Assembly (NCBI GenBank): GCA_051024685.1
Contig: JAZHPA010000067.1
Location: 1-12,117, forward strand
Source: UBA12545 sp051024685
Lineage (GTDB): Bacteria > Bacillota > DSM-521 > Neomoorellales > Neomoorellaceae
Direction: 5' to 3'
Length of the DNA stretch: 12,117 nucleotides
The notes beneath the pieces were generated by a model, which had not been told where the DNA came from, ran no database searches, and worked only from the letters and a program-made list of their open reading frames with translations. Position numbers and translations under genes: made by a program. This document shows, one piece after another, positions 1 to 5,756 of the stretch; the stretch's first letter is position 1, and each line of letters begins with the position of its first letter.

Positions 1-498
1 TAGTGGTACGTGATATTCTCGTCACTTGCAGCCGTTATGCTGCAAGGATTTTTTGGTCTCAGGGTTTCAAACTTGGGTGTGACGTATCAGTTTCGGGTTC
101 ATGGGCCGCAGGGGGATTATTATCGCCATGATGGTCGTCTTTGTTGTCGGGTTCGCTTGAGGAGGTTTCCAGCTCTTTCTCGTCCTGCTTTCTTAAGTCC
201 TCAAGGTATTTGACTAGCGGTTGAGGGTTCAACGCTTGGCTTTTTTTTATTGAGGCCCGAGCCTGGACCATAGTCCCGTCGGCGGCCAATACGTCGCCTT
301 TTACTAGACCACCCTCTACGCATTGCCGCACAATCTCATACATGATATCTTCAAATGAACCGTGTTTACGCCAGAGCTTTCTGGCCTTGACCAGAGTGGT
401 ACGGGCAGGTAAAGGGCTGTTGCAGTCCAGGCCGCAGAACCATAGATACCCAGCATGTAGGGGCAATTCCGTGAATAGACGGTTCTCGGAAATACCCA

Positions 499-515
499 AT
501 AGATATGATATCTAT
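499..515. repeat. Perfect 8-bp inverted repeat at the transposase lesion
   Basis: ATAGATAT and ATATCTAT flank a single G at 507. It sits exactly where the transposase reading frame switches and the expected coding segment is missing, so it may be the scar of, or the trigger for, the deletion. Confidence 0.5.
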
Positions 516-528
516 AGATGGCCCGCCC

Positions 529-558
529 AGTAGGGGAATATACAGTAGGGGAATATAA
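529..558. repeat. 15-bp tandem duplication inside the transposase remnant
   Basis: Two adjacent units of the type AGTAGGGGAATATAC match at 14 of 15 positions. On the minus strand they duplicate the codons for YSPTV without changing frame, so this is a replication-slippage lesion separate from the frameshift. Confidence 0.7.
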
Positions 559-778
559 ATGGGCTACCCTGGCGCGGATGAATGAAAAATCCACTGCGGC
601 ATCAATACGGCGGAGGTAGTAATCCTCTGGAATCAAGCTTTCAATATCCACGACCTTGATAGGTATTTGCCGCCGCAGGTTTTCTTTTCTTCCCAGCAAA
701 AAATCCTCTCCTGTAAAAAGTAGATGTCATTACTATTTCGATGTCGATAATGCTAATCCCCGTCGACGGCTACAGGCA

Positions 779-819
779 TCGAACATTCCTCCAGACTTCT
801 CTTTAGAGGAATGTTTCGA
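779..819. repeat. Long inverted repeat upstream of the transposase remnant
   Basis: The arms 779-791 and 806-819 pair over 13 bp with one bulged A (10 bp contiguous, ACATTCCTC core), around a 14-nt loop. The element lies about 80 nt upstream of the transposase start. It could belong to the insertion sequence end or be an unrelated hairpin. No run of T follows, so a terminator is not favoured. Confidence 0.45.
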
Positions 820-865
820 CACAGAATTAACAATTCCTGATTAGAATATTCTCTCTAGAGTTTTT

Positions 866-979
866 CACAACGCTTCTAGGTCCCAGTCAACTACGGCATC
901 TATGATTTCTGCTATCTTCAGAACATCACACAGCCTGGCGATAAGGGCTGCGGGACAAGCTCGCAAGAAGCGTAAAAAC
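866..979 (-). pseudogene. Possible fragment of a second transposase (weak)
   Basis: Between a stop codon upstream and TGA at 866-868, the minus strand encodes about 35 residues: RFLRACPAALIARLCDVL, then KIAEIIDAVVDWDLEAL. The L-x-x-A-E-I-I-D-x-x-V-x-W-D pattern resembles the N-terminal region of some IS4/IS1634-group transposases. There is no start codon or ribosome binding site and nothing continues beyond it, so at best it is a scrap of a mobile element. The resemblance is by eye only. Confidence 0.25.
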
Positions 980-1058
980 CGCTATTACCGGCATGAGAGT
1001 CTCCTCATAAATTGACGAATCTTTAAGGAGTTTCCGAGAACCTGTAACCAAGAGGGGG

Positions 1059-1997
1059 ATGGCTTTGAGAGTATTGATCACCGGCGGCACAGGCCTTTTA
1101 GGACGCCGCCTTTGTACCAAACTTGTGCAGGCAGGTCACCATCCCATTGTTCTTTCCCGTAACGCTGAGGCAGCGAGAGGCAAGCTGCCCTCCGGAGTTC
1201 GGCTCATCCAGTGGCAGCCCGGCGCGAGGACGTTACCCCGGGAGGCACTGGAAGAGGTAGAAGCGGTAGTCAACCTGGCGGGAGAAAATATCGGCGCCGG
1301 GCGATGGACCGCTGCGCGGAAACAGGCTATCAGGCAAAGTCGTTTAGGCGTCACCCGCGCATTGATAGAGTCCTTCCAAGAGGCAAATAAGCGCCCCAAA
1401 GTATTCATTAGTGGATCGGCCATCGGTTATTATGGTCCCCATGGCGATGAAGAACTAACCGAAACATCGCCGCCCGGTCATGACTTCCTGGCTGAGGTCT
1501 GCCGGACCTGGGAGCTGGAGGCCGAACGGGCCAGGGAATTAGGAATCAGGGTAGTGACCCTGCGCACCGGCATTGTCCTGGCCAGGGAAGGCGGAACCTT
1601 GCCGCGTATGGTTCTCCCTTTTCGCTTGTTTCTTGGCGGCCCGTTGGGCAGCGGCCGGCAGTGGATTTCCTGGATACATATAACGGATGCTATAGGAATC
1701 ATCCAGTTGGCCCTTAAGCGCACAACTGTGGACGGACCGGTAAATCTTACCGCACCCCAGCCGGTGAGGATGGAGGAACTGGCCTCTATTTTGGGGAGAG
1801 TGCTGAAGCGGCCTGCCGGCTTGCGAATACCGGCATGGGTGCTGAAGATGGCCTTGGGGGAAATGGCCAACCTCCTGCTCACCGGCCAGCGGGTGCTCCC
1901 TGCCCGGGCTTTACAGGAGGGCTATGAGTTTTGCCATCCAGAACTGGCGGGGGCCCTGGAAGACTTGCTTCTCTCACCCACTCCAACTACAAGGTGA
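1059..1997 (+). CDS. TIGR01777-type NAD(P)-binding epimerase-like protein (extended SDR)
   Basis: A complete 312-aa protein of the family of E. coli YfcH and human SDR39U1, probably a soluble NAD(P)-dependent oxidoreductase or epimerase whose substrate is unknown. It has the N-terminal Rossmann motif GGTGLLG (residues 9-15), NLAGENI at 72-78, the catalytic-type segment SGSAIGYYG (118-126), DFLAEVCRTWE (142-152), RTGIVL (169-174), GSGRQWISWIH (197-207), and the C-terminal DUF1731-like part with RIPAWVLK and GYEF. The ATG abuts AGAGGGGG with no spacer. The in-frame TTG at 1065 has a six-base spacer and gives the family's usual MRVLITGGTG start, so it may be the true start. The gene is intact but sits among broken ones and shows no functional link to the downstream cluster. 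Confidence 0.9.
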   Translation: MALRVLITGGTGLLGRRLCTKLVQAGHHPIVLSRNAEAARGKLPSGVRLIQWQPGARTLPREALEEVEAVVNLAGENIGAGRWTAARKQAIRQSRLGVTRALIESFQEANKRPKVFISGSAIGYYGPHGDEELTETSPPGHDFLAEVCRTWELEAERARELGIRVVTLRTGIVLAREGGTLPRMVLPFRLFLGGPLGSGRQWISWIHITDAIGIIQLALKRTTVDGPVNLTAPQPVRMEELASILGRVLKRPAGLRIPAWVLKMALGEMANLLLTGQRVLPARALQEGYEFCHPELAGALEDLLLSPTPTTR

Positions 1998-2188
1998 GTT
2001 TTCTCCGCCGCTAAGTCTAACGAACCGGTTCTTAGGCAAAGACGGGCCAAATCCTTGGAAGTCGCTGGTCCCGGCCGTTGAACTAATTACCTATTGTTGA
2101 GGCCGAATGCTTTCTATGGCCTGGGAAAAGAGAGGAACAATAATAAGGCCCGGCATTACGCCTAATAGGGAAATATTCTTTTCCTTAA
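1998..2188. other. Non-coding stretch after the epimerase gene
   Basis: No coding sequence is recognised here. It contains a 10-bp palindrome GAACCGGTTC (2022-2031) nested between CTAAG and CTTAG, which could form a weak hairpin but has no T tract, and stops in every forward frame. It may be decayed sequence like the rest of this region. Confidence 0.4.
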
Positions 2189-2308
2189 GGAGGTATTGTT
2201 TTCAGCTATAGCCTGCTAGTAAGCTTTAATGGATTAGAAATCAGAACAAATGACCGACTGGAGATTGGCCCGGTGGTCATATCAGGCAAGGAGGAAGCGA
2301 AATGTTAA
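2189..2308 (+). pseudogene. Possible 3' end of a gene coupled to khtT (unrecognised)
   Basis: An open stretch preceded by AAGGAGG (2187-2193) encodes about 39 residues ending in NGLEIRTNDRLEIGPVVISG and then KEEAKC. Its stop (TAA 2306-2308) overlaps the ATG of the khtT remnant, the arrangement expected of a translationally coupled upstream gene. No ATG, GTG or TTG in frame follows the ribosome binding site at a good distance (only ATT at 2195). It is therefore either a truncated gene or chance. The peptide is not assigned to a family; a small regulatory partner of the antiporter is one possibility. Confidence 0.25.
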
Positions 2309-2407
2309 TAAAGGAAGTCGAGCTTCCGGGTATTGGAAAAAAGTTCAAATTGAAGCCTGCAGCGGGGATAAGATGGTTATTGTGGTACACGATGACGGCA
2401 GACGTTT
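2302..2407 (+). pseudogene. khtT: khtT remnant: 5' end of K+/H+ antiporter regulatory subunit, frameshifted
   Basis: KhtT is the cytosolic TrkA-C-type regulatory subunit of the KhtTU K+/H+ antiporter. From ATG 2302, seven bases after AGGAGG, the sequence reads MLIKEVELPGIGKKF. A loss of one base at about 2343-2350 moves the frame, which continues as QIEACSGDKMVIVVHDDGRR. Read together these give the characteristic KhtT N-terminus (LPGIGKKF followed by DKMVIVVHDDGRR, close to Bacillus KhtT). Only about 35 of the usual roughly 160 residues remain. The sequence then jumps to the C-terminal end of a KhtU-like protein, so a deletion removed the rest of khtT and most of khtU. The excellent ribosome binding site suggests the gene was active until fairly recently. 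Confidence 0.75.
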
Positions 2408-2545
2408 GCAGCGCTCTATGTACTATTACTGGCTATTATAGGACCCTTGTTGACAAAAGAAGCTAAGTGGATATACGGCCAATTGGCTCGCATCTTTGGC
2501 TGGACGGCTTTAAAAGAAAAAAATAAGCAAAAACGGGGAATTTAA
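2405..2545 (+). pseudogene. khtU-like remnant: C-terminal end of a CPA2-type cation:proton antiporter
   Basis: Starting at the deletion junction, 45 codons after TTT run in one frame to TAA 2543-2545: AALYVLLLAIIGPLLTKEAK, then WIYGQLARIFGWTALKEKNK and QKRGI. A hydrophobic helix ending in IGPLLTK followed by a basic cytosolic tail is what the last membrane segment of KhtU/Kef-like antiporters looks like. khtU normally follows khtT directly, which matches the order here. Roughly the first nine tenths of the membrane protein are missing, so no transport activity can remain. Identity leans on the adjacent khtT remnant. Confidence 0.6.
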
Positions 2546-2614
2546 GAATACATCTTCCGGCTACAGGGGCAAGCCATCGGCTTCAAGGCGCGATAAATCT
2601 ATTCGCCTCACCAA
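2546..2614. other. Short stretch between the two pseudogene remnants
   Basis: No confident reading. It may hold further decayed codons of the epimerase copy that follows, but the similarity to the intact gene is not visible by eye. Confidence 0.3.
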
Positions 2615-2788
2615 TTACCAGCCCGGGTTTTATAAGAGGGTTACCAGTTTCCCTATCCCAAGTTAGCAGAGGCTCTGGAAGATTTGCTTCTCTTATCTGG
2701 AAGGAAGAGGAGCAGCGTGGAAGAAAGCGGGTACGAAAGGGAGAGCTCGCGCGCGGAAAAGATGCTTAGTCACTCCCTTTATCCTTAA
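2615..2788 (+). pseudogene. 3' remnant of a second TIGR01777-type epimerase gene
   Basis: From 2615 the frame reads LPARVL*EGYQF and then PYPKLAEALEDLLLLS. It aligns without gaps to the end of the intact epimerase (LPARALQEGYEF, then CHPELAGALEDLLLSP). Over 27 codons from the Pro, 18 residues are identical. The TAA at 2633-2635 stands where the intact gene has CAG, a nonsense mutation. Immediately upstream the similarity breaks, with CTCACC followed by a deletion of about ten bases relative to the intact gene. After the aligned part the frame stays open through a polar tail to TAA 2786-2788. It is a decayed paralogue or tandem duplicate; the two copies bracket the khtT/khtU ruin. Confidence 0.7.
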
Positions 2789-2813
2789 TAATCTGTTTCC
2801 TGTATGGTATAAT
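2785..2813 (+). promoter_or_regulatory. Candidate sigma-A promoter for the D-component genes
   Basis: A perfect TATAAT (-10) at 2808-2813 lies 17 bases after TTAATA (2785-2790), a weak -35 matching the consensus at about half its positions. It is the best promoter-like sequence upstream of the catabolic cluster and lies just after the last pseudogene remnant. Confidence 0.4.
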
Positions 2814-3074
2814 TTACCTTGAACCTAAAAGGTGTGTATTTTTAGCTGTTTAAGCTAGGGGTTAAGATATGTTAAGATATATGTGTTTGGGTCTGTAGCT
2901 CGGGGTACACTGCAGCCGGATTCACTATCCGGGTGAGCGGGGCGGTTGACGGGGGGATAGGTACTTTTTCTGGGGAACTGGGGGCAGGAGGAGCACCCCT
3001 CGGGGTTGCTACCCCAGCGCTGCTTTATCCGCAAACGTAGCATAATAGGGGAGGCTTGTAGCAGGCAAACTTCT
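2814..3074 (+). promoter_or_regulatory. Structured untranslated leader upstream of the first D-component gene
   Basis: About 260 nt separate the promoter candidate from the likely ATG at 3075, and no convincing gene lies in it. In order it holds: a hairpin ACCTT/AAGGT (2816-2833); TAGCT/AGCTA (2843-2857); an exact 10-bp tandem repeat GTTAAGATAT (2861-2880); a perfect hairpin CCGGAT-TCACT-ATCCGG (2916-2932); and a GC-rich compound hairpin with outer stem CTGGGG/CCCCAG (2978-2983/3012-3017) and inner stem AGCA-CCC/GGG-TGCT. None is followed by a T tract. The structures would suit an attenuator, a riboswitch or a protein-binding leader. I do not recognise a known riboswitch class. Confidence 0.35.
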
Positions 3075-4121
3075 ATGGGAGAAGCAGAGAGCAATGTAAT
3101 TGGCTGGTTTTGCAGCTATACTCCGGTGGAGCTTATCCAGGCGCTGGGGTTTAAGCCACAGCGCTTGCTACCCCCTCCGGGTAAAACGCCGCGGGCGGAC
3201 ACTTACTTCACAGGCAACCTCTGTCCCTATGTTAAGGCAGCCCTGGAAAGCGCCCTGGGCGGCCAATTTCCTCCCCTGGCGGGAACCATTTTTGTAGCTT
3301 CCTGCAACGCCATGATCCACCTGAGCTACATCTGGCGTTCTCTCCAGCTTTCCCAGCAGGTCTGGGTCCTGGATGTGCCCCGGCGCGGCGATTCCCTGGC
3401 GGTGAACTATTGGGCCCAGCGCCTTAAGGAACTGGCAGCCGAGCTGTCCGGTTATTTTAACCGGCCTCTGGAGGAAGAGACTCTGTGGCAGGCCATCCAG
3501 GAAGAAAATCACCGGCGCCAGTTAGGGAGGGCGTTGCTGGAGGAAAGGGCTGCGGGGCATTGGCCCCTGGAGGGCCGGAAGCTCCTGTGCCTTATCAATC
3601 AGGGGGACAGGGTGTTACTGGAAAAAGTCATAGAGCAAGCCAGGGAAGCCGGGTCACTGCAGGCAAGCCCTCCCGACCATTACCGATCCCGGCCGCGCTT
3701 ATTATTGATAGGCAGTGTTTTGCCGGAAGCCCTGCTGGAAATCGTGGAGGAAGCGGGGATGTTCAGTGTCTACGAGGATGCCTGTAACGGCGGGCGCCTG
3801 TTAGGAAGAGCACCAGAAAGGGCCTCGGACCCCTACCTTTACCTGGCGCAGCTCTATTTACATAAACCTCCCTGCCCGCGCATGGCCAGCGAAAAGGACC
3901 GGAGAAGGGCGTATTTGCGGGAAATCATAAGGACTTACAGGATCGACGGCGCCATATACCATGCCATGAAATTCTGCGATCTGGCCATGGTGGACTTCGT
4001 CCTGGTGAAAGAGGAATTGGAAAAGGTGGGTATCCCCTTGCTCAAGCTGGAAGGCGATTACACCGGCGGCAACCGGGGGCAATGGGCCACCCGTATCGAA
4101 GCCTTTCGGGAAATGCTGTGA
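3075..4121 (+). CDS. 2-hydroxyacyl-CoA dehydratase/benzoyl-CoA reductase family subunit, short D-component (BcrC/HgdB-like)
   Basis: A cytosolic iron-sulfur subunit of the radical-type, ATP-activated enzymes that dehydrate 2-hydroxyacyl-CoA or reduce aromatic-ring CoA thioesters. It is 348 aa from ATG 3075, at the short end for the family. An in-frame TTG at 3006 would add 23 residues but lies inside a hairpin, and the family-like start IGWFCSYTPVELI (9-21) favours the ATG. Candidate [4Fe-4S] ligands are C50 (NLCPYVK), C77 (ASCNAM) and C301 (KFCD). C13 (WFCSY), C237 (EDACNGG) and C267 are additional cysteines. The C-terminus (LEGDY, then RIEAFREML) is typical of the family. A second, different subunit follows after 12 nt, so the pair should form a heterodimer. 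The substrate cannot be read from the sequence; a double-cubane-type protein is an alternative. Confidence 0.85.
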   Translation: MGEAESNVIGWFCSYTPVELIQALGFKPQRLLPPPGKTPRADTYFTGNLCPYVKAALESALGGQFPPLAGTIFVASCNAMIHLSYIWRSLQLSQQVWVLDVPRRGDSLAVNYWAQRLKELAAELSGYFNRPLEEETLWQAIQEENHRRQLGRALLEERAAGHWPLEGRKLLCLINQGDRVLLEKVIEQAREAGSLQASPPDHYRSRPRLLLIGSVLPEALLEIVEEAGMFSVYEDACNGGRLLGRAPERASDPYLYLAQLYLHKPPCPRMASEKDRRRAYLREIIRTYRIDGAIYHAMKFCDLAMVDFVLVKEELEKVGIPLLKLEGDYTGGNRGQWATRIEAFREML

Positions 4122-4133
4122 GGTGCGAAAAAG

Positions 4134-5402
4134 GTGGACCTTTACCAGAAGTTACGCTCGGCCCTGGCAGAACCTTTAAAGCGCAGGGCCCTGTATTCGC
4201 CCTGGGTAATTAAGCTGGTAAAACAAATCATCGCTTCCCAGGGGCGGGCCTTCCCCTGGGAGGCTACGCGGCAGCTGGCCCTTAAAGCCATTGACCAGGC
4301 GGCGGATGCTTTTCTGAGGCGCGGCCCTGTGGTATGGTACAACGTGTTTTTCCCTTCCGAGCTGCTCTACGGCCTGGGGGCTGTACCCTTTGCGCCGGAA
4401 GCGGCTGCCGCGGTGGCCGTGGGTTTGGGGCTGGTCAATGAAGCCTTTCGAGCAGCTGATAGCCACTGGTTCGGCAGCGACGGGTGTTCCTTTCACCGGC
4501 TGGCCCTGGGCTGCGAACTGGCCGGCTACTTTCCCCGGCCCGATGCGGTGGTTTGCAGCTCCCACCTGTGCGATATAGCGCCCCAGTCCCTGGCCTACAC
4601 CGCCTGCCGGCTGCAGCGCCCTTTCCACCTGCTGGATGTCCCCCAGCAGGCGGGCGCGGCGGAAGCTTCTTATGTGGCCCGCCAGCTAAAAGCTATCTTT
4701 TTTTCTTTGGCGGAAGAGCTGGGCCTGGAGCCTGATATAAGCAGGCTGGAGACAGCCCTGGTTCATTCCAACGAGGCCCGGGAGGGGTTGCTGCGCGTTT
4801 CTCGGATACGCCAGCAGGCCCCTGCTGTCATCCGGGGAGACGAGGCCCACGGCTTCATCTATCTTATGTTAACCAGCTTCGGGTCCCCCTGGGCGGGAGC
4901 CATATACCAGAAGTTGTGTGGGGAGTTAAATCATCGCCGGCAGCAGGAAAAATGGGCGGTTCCGCACGAGAGAGCCCGGCTGCTCTGGCTCCACTTGCGG
5001 CCTTATTATTCCAGTGATATCTTTAAAATACTGGAGCAAGAGGGCGGCGCGGTGGTCGTCTTTGAAGAGATGAACTATGTTTATTGGGAGGAGCTGGATC
5101 CCCGGCGCCCTTTCTTCAGCCTGGCCCGCAAAGTCTTGAGCCATCATGGGCTGGGCCCCATGGAGCGGCGCGTCAAAGCGGTCTTACAGATGGCAGAGGA
5201 TTTTGGGGCCCGCGGAGTGGTCCACTTTGCCCACTGGGGTTGCCGCCAGAGCACGGCGGGGCTGAGCCTTTTACAGCAGGCCCTGCGGGAGCGGGAGATC
5301 GCTTTTTTAAATCTGGACGGCGACTGTGTGGACCGGCAAAAATATGCCCCGGGCGCCGTCCGCACGCGGCTGGAAGGTTTTCTGGAATTGTTGACCTGCT
5401 AG
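4134..5402 (+). CDS. 2-hydroxyacyl-CoA dehydratase/benzoyl-CoA reductase family subunit, long D-component (BcrB/HgdA-like)
   Basis: A 422-aa partner of the preceding subunit, starting at GTG 4134 with GAGGTG about eight bases upstream. An N-terminal helical extension (1-60) precedes the cluster-binding core. Likely ligands are C118 (GSDGCSFHR), C146 (SSHLCDIAP) and C370 (HWGCRQS). The spacings 28 and 224 mirror the 27 and 224 of the short subunit, so both halves should carry a cluster. C141 lies close to C146 and C398 (GDCVDRQ) is near the end. VVFEEMN (308-314) occupies the place of the EDACN segment but lacks a Cys. The C-terminus (YAPGAVRTRLEGFLELL) is the family signature. The short-then-long order followed by an activator resembles bcrC-bcrB-bcrA, but the same architecture serves several dehydratases, so the reaction is open. 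Confidence 0.83.
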   Translation: MDLYQKLRSALAEPLKRRALYSPWVIKLVKQIIASQGRAFPWEATRQLALKAIDQAADAFLRRGPVVWYNVFFPSELLYGLGAVPFAPEAAAAVAVGLGLVNEAFRAADSHWFGSDGCSFHRLALGCELAGYFPRPDAVVCSSHLCDIAPQSLAYTACRLQRPFHLLDVPQQAGAAEASYVARQLKAIFFSLAEELGLEPDISRLETALVHSNEAREGLLRVSRIRQQAPAVIRGDEAHGFIYLMLTSFGSPWAGAIYQKLCGELNHRRQQEKWAVPHERARLLWLHLRPYYSSDIFKILEQEGGAVVVFEEMNYVYWEELDPRRPFFSLARKVLSHHGLGPMERRVKAVLQMAEDFGARGVVHFAHWGCRQSTAGLSLLQQALREREIAFLNLDGDCVDRQKYAPGAVRTRLEGFLELLTC

Positions 5403-5471
5403 GCCTCTGGTCGCCTGGGCATAAAGCAGTCTTCTGATTGGGAAGTGGTAAGCTGAAAGTCCACATTTCCA

Positions 5472-5493
5472 AAAGGGGGTTTCGACCCCCTTT
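5472..5493 (+). terminator. Hairpin after the D-component genes (attenuator or weak terminator)
   Basis: AAAGGGGG and CCCCCTTT form a perfect 8-bp stem with a TTTCGA loop, 70 nt after the stop of the long subunit. The following bases are TTTCCTTACC, only moderately T-rich. It could stop part of the transcription and lower activator levels relative to the D-components, or protect the upstream mRNA from 3' decay. Confidence 0.5.
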
Positions 5494-5550
5494 CCTTACC
5501 CAGGCGGTACGAACTAGAAAGGCTCGACGGGTTGGCCGGGGAAGGGGTTA

Positions 5551-5667
5551 ATGGCGGATGGTGCTTACGCCCCTTGCCGGGAGCTACTGGTATGCTTCAA
5601 AGGGGTAGACCCAAAGGAAGAAATGGAGAAACGCAGACAAGCCTCCTCTGAAAAGGCTTCCTCTTAA
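5551..5667 (+). CDS. Possible 38-aa small protein (doubtful)
   Basis: An ATG with a GGGGAAGGGG purine run three bases upstream opens a 38-codon frame: MADGAYAPCRELLVCFKG, then VDPKEEMEKRRQASSEKASS. It contains two Cys and a charged, probably helical second half. It has no recognised family and the ribosome binding site is too close to be good. It is listed because it lies in an otherwise empty gap between two functionally linked genes. Chance is the likelier explanation. Confidence 0.15.
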   Translation: MADGAYAPCRELLVCFKGVDPKEEMEKRRQASSEKASS

Positions 5668-5756
5668 GGTGAGGGCTTTTGGAGAAGGGGCGGAGGATGG
5701 TTTTAGCCGAAAAAATTCCCTGGACAGGTACCCTGGGGAGATAGGAGGTTGGACGG

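Larger units (their letters stand above)
1..699 (-). pseudogene. Degenerate IS1182-like transposase, N-terminal part, runs off the left edge
   Basis: The minus strand reads as the start of an IS1182-type (DDE) transposase: a TTG start at 699 after an AGGAGAGG ribosome binding site, then QIPIKVVDIESLIPEDYYLR and DAAVDFSFIRARV. Around 499-520 the reading frame changes and roughly a dozen residues expected before the GYLLGIS-type segment are missing. The other frame continues with LLGISENRLFTEL, WFCGLD and EIVRQCVEGGLVKG, then an AADGTMVQARAS segment that fits the region of the first catalytic Asp. A charged linker follows and then two in-frame stops (TGA 59-61, TAA 35-37), after which VTRISRTT stays open to the window edge. 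A 15-bp tandem duplication (529-543/544-558) adds a second YSPT. Several independent lesions make it a dead copy. Family assignment is from remembered motif order. Confidence 0.8.
5403..5756. other. 354-nt gap between D-component and activator genes
   Basis: The gap is unusually long for an otherwise tight same-strand cluster. It holds a strong hairpin near its start (listed separately), a possible 38-codon reading frame (listed separately) and an AAGCCT/AGGCTT inverted repeat (5639-5658) just before the activator's ribosome binding site region. No recognisable gene remnant was found in any frame. Confidence 0.5.

Noticed and set aside
1012..1048. TTGACG as a -35 box for the epimerase gene
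   Set aside because: No -10-like hexamer lies 16-18 bases downstream; the nearest candidate is about 25 bases away.
2250..2441. 63-codon open frame on the plus strand as an intact small gene
   Set aside because: Its second half is the shifted continuation of the khtT N-terminus and its end crosses the deletion junction; the first half has no family resemblance and the real start with ribosome binding site is at 2302 in another frame.
2450..2477. TTGACA-16-TATACG promoter-like pair
   Set aside because: It lies within the codons for LLTKEAKWIYG of the khtU-like remnant and would drive only decayed sequence; coincidence is the simplest reading.
2946..2975. TTGACG in the D-component leader as a promoter
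   Set aside because: The correct distance downstream holds TTCTGG-like sequence, not a -10; the TATAAT at 2808 is better.
3006..3074. Longer start (TTG 3006) for the short D-component
   Set aside because: The extra 23 residues are basic and unlike the family N-terminus, the TTG lies inside the compound hairpin, and the ATG at 3075 begins just before the family-like IGWFCSY segment.
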